Origin: Winkia neuii
GTDB lineage: Bacteria > Actinomycetota > Actinomycetes > Actinomycetales > Actinomycetaceae
Direction: 5' to 3'
NCBI RefSeq assembly: GCF_029011175.1
Contig: NZ_CP118946.1
Span: 682,001-746,000 of the forward strand
Length of the DNA: 64,000 nucleotides
Below, piece by piece: positions 54,639-62,629 of this stretch. The notes below the pieces were generated by a model, which was given only the letters and a program-made list of their open reading frames with translations, searched no databases and was not told where the DNA came from. Numbering within the stretch: the stretch's first letter is position 1; each line of letters begins with the position of its first letter. Position numbers and translations under genes: made by a program.

Positions 54639-55877
54639 ATGCAGAAGAAGCTGCTGGTACTGCTTACCTCCGTCTTCCCCTATGACAGCGGAGAAGAGTT
54701 CTTAGAGGTTGAGCTCCCGTATCTGGCAGCTTCTTTTACTAGGGTCATAATTCTGCCCGTACATCAACTAAATCCCAAGAAACTCACCAGAAAGCTGCCG
54801 CAGAATGTTGAGGCACGCAGCCTGCGCAGCTGCGTGCCGGCATGCAAGAGCGCTGGGATTGGGCTAAAAGCTGTTAGCGGCTGGGTACGTTCGCCCCTGC
54901 TGTCGCCGATCCCAGCTGCTTTGCAAATGCGCGCGCTGACCTCGGGTAGGTATCGTTTCGAACTGGCAAAAAATGCGCTGGCAGACGTGGATTTTTCGCG
55001 CTATGACCAGGCGGTGTTCTACGGGTATTGGATGGCCAAGCCAGCAATGATTGCCTATTGGCTTTCCGAGTGGGCAAAAGATTTTACCGAAACCAAGTGT
55101 GCCTCGCGGGCGCACCGCTTCGATGTATATCAGGACCAGGCTCCGTTCGGATATCTACCTGCAAGGTCATTCTTAGGTAAACATTTGGATGCGGCCTTTC
55201 CCATTTCAAAGAATGCGAAAGATGTGCTCTCCAGGGACATGGGAGATTCGATGCGTGCCGCAATGAGCATCCAACGGCTAGGAACTCGCCCTCTGCCCGA
55301 AGTGCACCGGGAAAAGACTGGGAGGCTAAATATTGTCTCCCTCTCCTCTTTGGCGCCAGTGAAGCGGTTGGATCTAGGCGCGCGGGGTATAGCGCAAGCG
55401 CTTCGCCGTGGCGTTGACTTGCACTGGTACCACATCGGAGGCGCGAAGGCGGAACAGGTAGAAGATCTCAAAGGGCTGTTGGACGAGCTCCAGATAAGCG
55501 AATCTGTAACTCTGATCGGCCAACTGCCCCACGAAGAGGCGCTAAATTTCCTGGCGGACCCGAAGCTGACCGTGTTCATGAATACTTCCTCTTCCGAGGG
55601 CGTGCCTGTTTCGATCATGGAGGCGTTGGGATGCTCGCTCCCGACTGTCTGCACAGATGTCGGCGGAAGTGGCGAACTGGTAGAAGAGGGCGTTAACGGT
55701 TCGCTGCTAGCGGCGGATATACAACCGAATGATTTAGCAGAGATCCTTGATCGCTGGTACCGGATGGGACAGGACGAGTACGCACGTTTTAGCAAGAATG
55801 CGCGGAATACCTGGGAAGAAAAGTGCGACGCTCGTAATGTGTACCCGAAGCTGATTGCAGAAATGGAACAGATGTGA
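54639..55877 (+). CDS. GT4-type glycosyltransferase 3
   Basis: A 412-aa GT-B protein. The C-terminal family 4 motif is strong: NIVSLSSLAPVKRLDLGARG, FMNTSSSEGVPVSIMEALGCSLP (two runs), and TDVGGSGELVEEGVNGSLL. It overlaps the flippase gene by ATGTGA. Confidence 0.88.
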   Translation: MQKKLLVLLTSVFPYDSGEEFLEVELPYLAASFTRVIILPVHQLNPKKLTRKLPQNVEARSLRSCVPACKSAGIGLKAVSGWVRSPLLSPIPAALQMRALTSGRYRFELAKNALADVDFSRYDQAVFYGYWMAKPAMIAYWLSEWAKDFTETKCASRAHRFDVYQDQAPFGYLPARSFLGKHLDAAFPISKNAKDVLSRDMGDSMRAAMSIQRLGTRPLPEVHREKTGRLNIVSLSSLAPVKRLDLGARGIAQALRRGVDLHWYHIGGAKAEQVEDLKGLLDELQISESVTLIGQLPHEEALNFLADPKLTVFMNTSSSEGVPVSIMEALGCSLPTVCTDVGGSGELVEEGVNGSLLAADIQPNDLAEILDRWYRMGQDEYARFSKNARNTWEEKCDARNVYPKLIAEMEQM

Positions 55878-57169
55878 GTTCCCCCTTCGACAAGATAAAA
55901 GGGGTTTTCACCGCTAGGCCTACCCTGAAGCACGTCTCTACTCTTGTGGGCGGAACCCTGGCGGGACAGGTCCTGGCCGTTGTCACGGCCCCGATAATCT
56001 CGCGAATGTATTCGCCGGAAGAGATGGGGCAGTACACCTTATTCATCTCCGTCTTCATGACCGTTGTTGCTGTTGCGGGACTGCGTTACGACATGGCGAT
56101 CGTGCTACCGAAGAGCCACGCGAATGCGCGGGTGCTGCGCAATACCGTGTCAGTGATCATCGGGATTGTCTCGCTGGCGTGCACAATAGTGTTTTTCATC
56201 TGCGGGAATGCTTTAGCTAAATCGATGGGCCAACCCGGACTCGGCCCGTGGCTAGCACTTGCGGGAATCGCCATTTTCACGCTGGCGCAAGTGAATTCCT
56301 ATAACTATTGGTTCACTAGGACGCTGCAATACAAGGCAATTTCTATAAACAAAGTGCAAATGAGTGGTTCAACCGCGATTTTGCAGATTGTCTTCGCGCT
56401 TGTGTCTTTCGGAGGCATCGCCGGGCTTATTGTTGGACATCTGCTGGGGCAGGGTGGGGCAATGGCCACCCTAATGTATAAGGGCCGGGCGAAGGCGGAA
56501 AATGAAGGCGAGCCAAGCGCCAGCGCCATACAGCTGTTGCGCCGCTATAAGAAGATGCCGCTGCTCAATGCTCCGAACGGGCTGGTAGATTCGATCCGGC
56601 TGAACGGTATCAACATGCTAATTGGTGCCCTCTATTCTGCTAATACGGTTGGTCAATTCGGGCAGGCGTGGAGGTTGATGCAGGCTCCCGTAACGCTTAT
56701 CACCGGGGCTATTTCGCAAGTATTTTTCCAGCGCTTTTCGGTTACAGAGCCAGGAAAGATGGAAGCGGCGGTGAAGCAGTCGGTGAAATACTCTTTACTG
56801 CTGGGAATTATTCCATTCCTTCTAATGGCTCTTCTTGCACCTTGGATTTTCCCCTGGTTTTTAGGCAGTGGCTGGGAGCAATCCGGTCTGATCGGCAGGG
56901 CGCTGGTGCCATGGTTATTTCTGAATGTTGCCACTTCGCCAATTTCGACCGTCTTCGTTGTTACTGAAAGGCAGCAGGAGATGCTTGGCTTTGCCGTGGT
57001 ATACATGTCTACGGGGCTGGGGTCTGTGTGGGGCTTTGCCAAACTGGGAGCGGGAATTGTCGCAACTGTTTGGGGACTGTCGCTGTTTATGTCCCTCGCC
57101 CTGGTGGGAATGATTCTTCTAACGATCAGAGCCGCAAGGATTTACGACCGAGAGGGAACTACAAAATAG
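55874..57169 (+). CDS. Wzx-like polysaccharide flippase
   Basis: A 431-aa membrane protein with about 12 helices, MATE/MOP-superfamily type, starting with VSTLVGGTLAGQVLAVVTAPIISRMYSPEEMG (in the usual first helix). It should move the lipid-linked repeat unit across the membrane. The GTG start lies in the last codons of the preceding glycosyltransferase, so coupling is likely. Confidence 0.9.
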   Translation: MSSPFDKIKGVFTARPTLKHVSTLVGGTLAGQVLAVVTAPIISRMYSPEEMGQYTLFISVFMTVVAVAGLRYDMAIVLPKSHANARVLRNTVSVIIGIVSLACTIVFFICGNALAKSMGQPGLGPWLALAGIAIFTLAQVNSYNYWFTRTLQYKAISINKVQMSGSTAILQIVFALVSFGGIAGLIVGHLLGQGGAMATLMYKGRAKAENEGEPSASAIQLLRRYKKMPLLNAPNGLVDSIRLNGINMLIGALYSANTVGQFGQAWRLMQAPVTLITGAISQVFFQRFSVTEPGKMEAAVKQSVKYSLLLGIIPFLLMALLAPWIFPWFLGSGWEQSGLIGRALVPWLFLNVATSPISTVFVVTERQQEMLGFAVVYMSTGLGSVWGFAKLGAGIVATVWGLSLFMSLALVGMILLTIRAARIYDREGTTK

Positions 57170-57170
57170 T

Positions 57171-59156
57171 ATGGCGTGGCTAGGATGCATCCCGTTACTT
57201 GCGGGATTGCTAGGTATTGTTTTTATTCCGGGTGCATCCATTTGTTTGCTTGCTGGAATGCGTCCGCGTTACGTGGTGGCTCTTGCGCCCCTTATCTCTA
57301 TGTCGCTAGTGAGTCTCCTTCCCGTATTGTTCGCTAAATTCGGGATGCGTTGGTCTATAGGTTCCTTTGCCGGAACCTTTGTGGTTTTCTGCCTTGCGGT
57401 CGCTCTGATTTGTCGAGGGCGAGCACGCTGGCCGCAACGGGTGGCTTTGCCCTCTGCCTTGTGGATAGGAGGCGTTGTCGCTTGGCTCGGTCACGTACTA
57501 CCGGCGGTGATTGGGCGTTCTCCGCGCACCCCTATCCAGCAAATTGATCCCACCTACCACATGAATTTGGTGTGGTTCATGGCGAATACTGGGAATGGTT
57601 CTTCCATTAGCGCACCGACAAGAATGTTCGGGCTTGAAACCTCTGAGACTGCCGCCCCTTCCGGGTGGCATGACCTGGTTGCTCTTATGGGTACGGGTCG
57701 GGTTGTGGAAGCGACGAATACGATGGCTATAGTACTGCCGACGCTTTGGGTTGTCGGTATTAGTTTGCTTGCATATGTAGCTTTTTCTGCGAATACGAAG
57801 TTGGTGGTGTGGACCCAGCTAGCAAGTCTCGTATTCAGTGAGTTTCCCACTATCTTGCAAAGTAGCTATCCGGTGTGGCCAAATGCGTTAGCTATTGCTT
57901 TGCTTCCATTTGCTTGTGCGGCAATGTGGATGGCGATAAGAGACTGGCGGGCGCAGAAACACTCTGCTCTTGGGTATGTAGGAGTAGGGGCCGCAGCGAT
58001 TTTGATTACTTGCGGAATTGCGCTCGTCCACCCGTCATTTGTCTTCAACATGGCCTCTCTCAGCGTATTTCCCCTGCTTTATCTGTTAATTCGCGGGATA
58101 TGGCGTTCCCCCAGTCAGCGCAGAAGGAAGTCTCTGCTGTGGCTAGGTGGCGTAGTACTCGTAGTAGTGGGAGCGAGTCTGGCTATGTTCACTATTCCGT
58201 ATGTCAGCGCTGTTGCTGCGCGTATGATGAGCTCATACGGCGGGGAACCGGCAATTGGCATCGAGGCGATACTGAAGATTGTTTCCGGAGCCACCGCGCA
58301 TAAGGAAGGAACGGTAGTTCCAGTAAAGATGTCGCAGGCTCTTATGAACGTCTGTGGCATGGTCCTGTTTATAGGGGCCGTTCTAATGTGCTGGCGTAGG
58401 CGTGACAAGATCGTGTGGCTTTCGTGGCTGGGAACCGCATTCATAGCGCTAATTGTCTATTGGCGAGTACCCGGAGTCCTCGGGATGATTGGCGGATTCT
58501 GGTACATGAACGCACATAGGGTAATAGCACCGCTTGAAGTGCCGGCGACGTTATTATTTGGGTTGGGACTAGCCCAGTGGAGTTACCTGCTTTCACTTCT
58601 TTTGAAGACGGTTTTTCGCGCAAAGAACGCTGCTGGCCTGTCACGAGCGATCACACTGGGTGTTGTGTTAGTAGCAGGATTTAGCGCCGGAATTATTACT
58701 AAGAATGCCTTCTATCAGGTTGTCTACAATCCGAAATCAGATTTTGTGACGATACATATGTCGAGCCCTGAAATAGCTATGATCGAGCGGGCACAAAAGA
58801 AGATTAAGGGGCCGGTGCGAGTAATCGGCGATCCAACCAACGGCAGTGCCATGATGCAGGCTCTGGGAGGCGTGGAAGTGGTATTTCCGCAGATGTACTA
58901 CAGGCCTTCGAATACTAACGAGGCCTACCTGCTATCGAATTTCGACAAGTTGGGTACGGAGCCGAAGGTTTGCGATCTAGTTCGTAAGTACAACATTAGG
59001 TACTTCTACTATGACAGTGACAAGGAAACCTTCGGCAAGACGGGGCAGGTAAAGGACGACGGAATCCAAGTGCCGCCCTCACCGAAGGAGGCCGAACTGG
59101 TAGATAGGGGAGGAACCGCCAGGCTGTACAAGATCACCGCCTGCAGGAGCTCCTGA
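57171..59156 (+). CDS. DUF6541-type large membrane protein
   Basis: A 661-aa protein with about 14 membrane helices and a C-terminal extracytoplasmic part of roughly 120 residues. It resembles the protein at 60650. Both have an acidic-His pattern in an outer loop (QIDPTYHMNLVWFM here), a following WHDLVAL or WHGIVAL, and a similar terminal domain. I infer a GT-C or polymerase-like role in polysaccharide assembly, since no other polymerase is seen. It starts 1 base after the flippase stop. Confidence 0.75.
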   Translation: MAWLGCIPLLAGLLGIVFIPGASICLLAGMRPRYVVALAPLISMSLVSLLPVLFAKFGMRWSIGSFAGTFVVFCLAVALICRGRARWPQRVALPSALWIGGVVAWLGHVLPAVIGRSPRTPIQQIDPTYHMNLVWFMANTGNGSSISAPTRMFGLETSETAAPSGWHDLVALMGTGRVVEATNTMAIVLPTLWVVGISLLAYVAFSANTKLVVWTQLASLVFSEFPTILQSSYPVWPNALAIALLPFACAAMWMAIRDWRAQKHSALGYVGVGAAAILITCGIALVHPSFVFNMASLSVFPLLYLLIRGIWRSPSQRRRKSLLWLGGVVLVVVGASLAMFTIPYVSAVAARMMSSYGGEPAIGIEAILKIVSGATAHKEGTVVPVKMSQALMNVCGMVLFIGAVLMCWRRRDKIVWLSWLGTAFIALIVYWRVPGVLGMIGGFWYMNAHRVIAPLEVPATLLFGLGLAQWSYLLSLLLKTVFRAKNAAGLSRAITLGVVLVAGFSAGIITKNAFYQVVYNPKSDFVTIHMSSPEIAMIERAQKKIKGPVRVIGDPTNGSAMMQALGGVEVVFPQMYYRPSNTNEAYLLSNFDKLGTEPKVCDLVRKYNIRYFYYDSDKETFGKTGQVKDDGIQVPPSPKEAELVDRGGTARLYKITACRSS

Positions 59157-59280
59157 AATTGCCTAACGTCCCCGCTAGAGACGAGAGTGAGCGCACATAT
59201 TTGCTGCAGGCAACGGGTAAGTGCGCGGGGAGCCAGGACTTTATTTACAATACGTATGAGACTCAAATTTTGGAGGATAT

Positions 59281-60573
59281 ATGCAGATTGCAGTAGTGGC
59301 AATGGGAAAGATTGGTCTTCCTCTGGCAGTACAGTTTGCCGATATGGGACACCAAGTAGTTGGTGTTGACGTAAACCAGAAAACCGTTGACCTAGTAAAC
59401 GCCGGTAAGGAGCCGTTCCCCGGCGAGGCTCATCTGCAGGAAAAACTGGATGAGCTCATTCCTGCTGGCAAGCTGCGCGCAACTACCGACTACGCGGAAG
59501 CTATTCCACAGGCTGATGCGGTTGTACTGGTTGTACCCCTGTTTGTAAACGATCAGACGTGGGAGCCAGTTTTCGGGTGGATGGATGCCGCCACCAAGTC
59601 CTTGGCAGCGAATCTGAAGCCGAACACTCTGATCTCTTACGAAACTACTTTGCCGGTAGGAACTACTCGGGGCCGCTGGAAGCCCATGATTGAAGAAATC
59701 TCGGGTCTGAAGGAAGGCGAAGATTTCCACCTCGTATTCTCTCCGGAGCGTGTACTCACCGGCCGTGTATTCGACGATCTGCAGAAGTACCCGAAGCTTG
59801 TCGGTGGTCTGAACGAAGAAGGCACGAAGGCCGGCATTGATTTCTACAAGCAGGTGCTCACTTTCCGCGATAGGGAAGACCTGCCTCGCCAGAATGGCGT
59901 GTGGGACATGGGGAGCGCTGAGGCAGCTGAAATGGCGAAGCTAGCCGAAACCACCTACCGCGATGTGAACATCGGACTGGCCAACCAGTTCGCAGTGTAC
60001 GCAGACAAGGTTGGCATCGACGTAGAGAAGGTTATTGATGCCTGCAACTCTCAGCCATACAGTCACATTCACCGCCCTGGCATTGCGGTGGGCGGACACT
60101 GCATCCCGGTTTACCCCAGGCTCTACCTGTCGACTGACCCTGACGCAACGGTGGTCCGTACTGCCCGTAAGTACAATGCGGCAATGCCTGACTACGTGGT
60201 TAGCAGGGTAGAAGAAGTACTGGGTGACCTGAAGGGCCAAAAGGCTGTGGTGCTGGGTGCTTCCTACCGTGGTGGCGTGAAGGAAACCGCATTCTCGGGC
60301 GTGTTCCGTACTGTCGAAGCCTTGGAAGAAAAGGGCGCGGACGTGTTCGTGCACGATCCGATGTTCAGTGATGACGAATTGGCCGGATTCGGCTGGAAGG
60401 CTTACCACTTCGGCGAGTCCGCTGATGTAGCCATCGTGCAGGCCGACCACAAGGAATACCGGACTATCTCTGCTTCTGATATCCCTGGTATCAAGCTGCT
60501 CTTCGACGGGCGTCGCGTGACTGATCCGCAAACCTGGGCTGGTACGCCTCGCATGGTTATTGGCGACAAATAG
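59281..60573 (+). CDS. UDP-sugar 6-dehydrogenase (WbpA/WecC-like)
   Basis: A 430-aa nucleotide-sugar dehydrogenase that oxidises C6 to a carboxylate, with UDP-GlcNAc as the likely substrate given the WbpB/D/E set. The N-terminal nucleotide motif is VVAMGKIGLPLAV, where the usual first glycine is alanine. Further on are YETTLPVGTT, FSPERVLTG, the AEAAEMAKLAETTYRDVNI helix and the catalytic Cys in GGHCIPVYP. GGAGGATAT precedes the ATG. A TACAAT box near 59245 may provide its own promoter. Confidence 0.92.
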   Translation: MQIAVVAMGKIGLPLAVQFADMGHQVVGVDVNQKTVDLVNAGKEPFPGEAHLQEKLDELIPAGKLRATTDYAEAIPQADAVVLVVPLFVNDQTWEPVFGWMDAATKSLAANLKPNTLISYETTLPVGTTRGRWKPMIEEISGLKEGEDFHLVFSPERVLTGRVFDDLQKYPKLVGGLNEEGTKAGIDFYKQVLTFRDREDLPRQNGVWDMGSAEAAEMAKLAETTYRDVNIGLANQFAVYADKVGIDVEKVIDACNSQPYSHIHRPGIAVGGHCIPVYPRLYLSTDPDATVVRTARKYNAAMPDYVVSRVEEVLGDLKGQKAVVLGASYRGGVKETAFSGVFRTVEALEEKGADVFVHDPMFSDDELAGFGWKAYHFGESADVAIVQADHKEYRTISASDIPGIKLLFDGRRVTDPQTWAGTPRMVIGDK

Positions 60574-60584
60574 TCATTAGTTAC

Positions 60585-60630
60585 AATGGGCACGTGTCTT
60601 AGCCATCTTGGCTAAAACATGTGCCCATTT
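60585..60630 (+). terminator. Terminator after the UDP-sugar dehydrogenase
   Basis: A long near-perfect hairpin: 60585-60604 pairs with 60610-60630 with slight irregularities, around loop ATCTT, and ends in TTTT. It also lies just before the ribosome-binding site of the next gene, so it may act as a partial read-through site. Confidence 0.85.
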
Positions 60631-60649
60631 TGCATCCCCTGGAGGGTCT

Positions 60650-62629
60650 ATGTTGTTCCCAGCTTCCACAGAGCTGAGTCATTTTTATAGTTGGGGTGGA
60701 TTCTTAGTCTGCCTAGGAGTAACTACCCTGGTAGTTTTCCTCCCGGGGCTTGTTGTGGGTATTGCAGCGGGATTTAGAAGGTCCACGCTTGCAGCCTTTG
60801 CACCGGCTGCCTCAGTTGGCATCAGTGCGGTAAGCGGGATAATGGCCCGGGAGGTCGGCTGGGGCTGGAACGCGCTGATGCTACTGCCGCTAACTGCGGT
60901 CATCTCAGTGATCTTGGTTTTGTATAGGGCAGTGGCGCGCCCGTACAAGAATATTTCTAGGGCGGGAAGTAAGTCTTTCCTTGCGCCCGTCATCTGTATT
61001 CTTTTATTCGCTGCTTTTACAGTGCGTTTTGCGTTGGCAATCCAATCGCCGGGGACATTCAGCCAGACATGGGACACTGTCTTTCACCTGAACACAACCG
61101 AGCTCATCCTGTCTACAGATAGTGCCTCTTCCCTTCACGTGGATCTTACCGGGGATGGAAAAGAACACTTCTATCCGGCCGCTTGGCACGGCATCGTCGC
61201 GCTGGTTACGCAGCTTACGGGAACACTTACACCAGTTGCTACTAACGCTGCGGCTGCCGTCGTGTCATTCTTGGTGTGGCCCGTCGGCATCTACGCACTA
61301 GTCGGAAGAGTAACGTCTTCGACAGGTACCAAAACATGTGCAATGGTCCTGGCCCTGCTATTTCCCCAGTTTCCTCTGGCGTTCTTGTGGTGGGGAAACC
61401 TGTACCCGAACCTACTTGGGTATGCGCTGTTGCCTATTGGGATGACTCTCTTTGACAGGGTGCTTGAACGGTTCAGCAAAGTAACTCCTATCTACCTGGT
61501 TGCCCTGTTGGTGACTGCTGCCGGAATGGCTCTGGCGCAGCCTGTTTCGGTAATTACTTTTGCGATCATGGCGATTGCCTGGCTAATTGTGAAGTTCTGG
61601 AGCCAAACTAGGCGGAAACTTCGTACAGTCCCTGTTGCCCTGGGGGCCGCAGTGGTCTTGTATGCCGCACTGAACTTTTGCATAGATTCTGTAAACCAGC
61701 TTTCGACTATGAGGACTGGAACAACCACGTGGTATCGCCAAGGACATGCGTTGCGGGGGCTATTCCAGCTGGTCGTCTTCACAGGGGGAAAGCCCCAGGG
61801 GAACTGGGACGTTTATACGCTGCCCCAGATGATAGTTCCCGCCTTGGCGATCTTGGCGGGAGTATTGGTGGCTATAAGCATGAAGAGGGCGTGGCCGCTG
61901 CTAGGTGCGCATTTCATGGCAGCAGTACTATTCGTCTGTGCCTTTTGCCTTGACGGTGACACCCGCTTGTATTGGACGGGGCTTTGGTACTGCGACGTTC
62001 CCAGGGTGTTTGCGCCACTATGTGTCGGTGCACCGATTTTTGCCGCCTTGGCATTGCAGGCAGGGTGCCACCTTTTCAGACGGCGAGCTACTTCGGGCGT
62101 TTCTACCGCTGCTGCGCTTGTGGTGCTGCTTGCCGCAACGCTGTTCTCTCCAGCGATCACCTCTGCTTTTACTGCAATAAGCCACACCAATTCGCTGCGG
62201 GGTATTTATTCCCAGGGCGGCCTGTTGGACAGCGATGAGTTGCAGCTGTTCTCCAGACTGGACAAACACGTACCACCAGGACAGAAGATCCTGGCTAATC
62301 CATGGGAGGGAGGCTCGCTCACGTGGCCATACGGCAAGCGAATGCCTTTCTTCCCTAGGATTACTGGTGGTCTTACCGACACTTACAAGTTGCTGGTCAA
62401 TGATCTAGATAAGGCAGATCAGATACCAGAGGTGTGTTCGCTGCTGAAGCGGGAGAATATCCACTACGCCTTGCAGCTGCGAGACGTGTACTTGTGGGGA
62501 GGCTCCGGTTGGAATATCGAGAAGAATTTCTCCTCGCTTGATCATCTGGAAGACATTCCAGGTGCCAAAGTGGTAGATCAGCAGGGGGAAGCGAAGCTGG
62601 TAAAGCTCCCGGACTGCACTATTCAGTGA
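60650..62629 (+). CDS. DUF6541-type large membrane protein (second copy)
   Basis: A 659-aa protein with about 14 membrane helices and a soluble C-terminal part, related to the 57171 protein. TWDTVFHLNTTELI followed by AAWHGIVALVTQLTG gives the shared outer-loop pattern. The ATG at 60650 follows GGAGGGTCT and is preferred over the upstream TTG at 60608, which lies in the terminator hairpin. The function is inferred to be glycan assembly. Confidence 0.75.
   Translation: MLFPASTELSHFYSWGGFLVCLGVTTLVVFLPGLVVGIAAGFRRSTLAAFAPAASVGISAVSGIMAREVGWGWNALMLLPLTAVISVILVLYRAVARPYKNISRAGSKSFLAPVICILLFAAFTVRFALAIQSPGTFSQTWDTVFHLNTTELILSTDSASSLHVDLTGDGKEHFYPAAWHGIVALVTQLTGTLTPVATNAAAAVVSFLVWPVGIYALVGRVTSSTGTKTCAMVLALLFPQFPLAFLWWGNLYPNLLGYALLPIGMTLFDRVLERFSKVTPIYLVALLVTAAGMALAQPVSVITFAIMAIAWLIVKFWSQTRRKLRTVPVALGAAVVLYAALNFCIDSVNQLSTMRTGTTTWYRQGHALRGLFQLVVFTGGKPQGNWDVYTLPQMIVPALAILAGVLVAISMKRAWPLLGAHFMAAVLFVCAFCLDGDTRLYWTGLWYCDVPRVFAPLCVGAPIFAALALQAGCHLFRRRATSGVSTAAALVVLLAATLFSPAITSAFTAISHTNSLRGIYSQGGLLDSDELQLFSRLDKHVPPGQKILANPWEGGSLTWPYGKRMPFFPRITGGLTDTYKLLVNDLDKADQIPEVCSLLKRENIHYALQLRDVYLWGGSGWNIEKNFSSLDHLEDIPGAKVVDQQGEAKLVKLPDCTIQ

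Noticed and set aside
41000-62629. The large membrane proteins as ordinary transporters
   Set aside because: They lack ATPase partners or transporter motifs and lie among glycosyltransferases. A glycan role is more likely but unproven.
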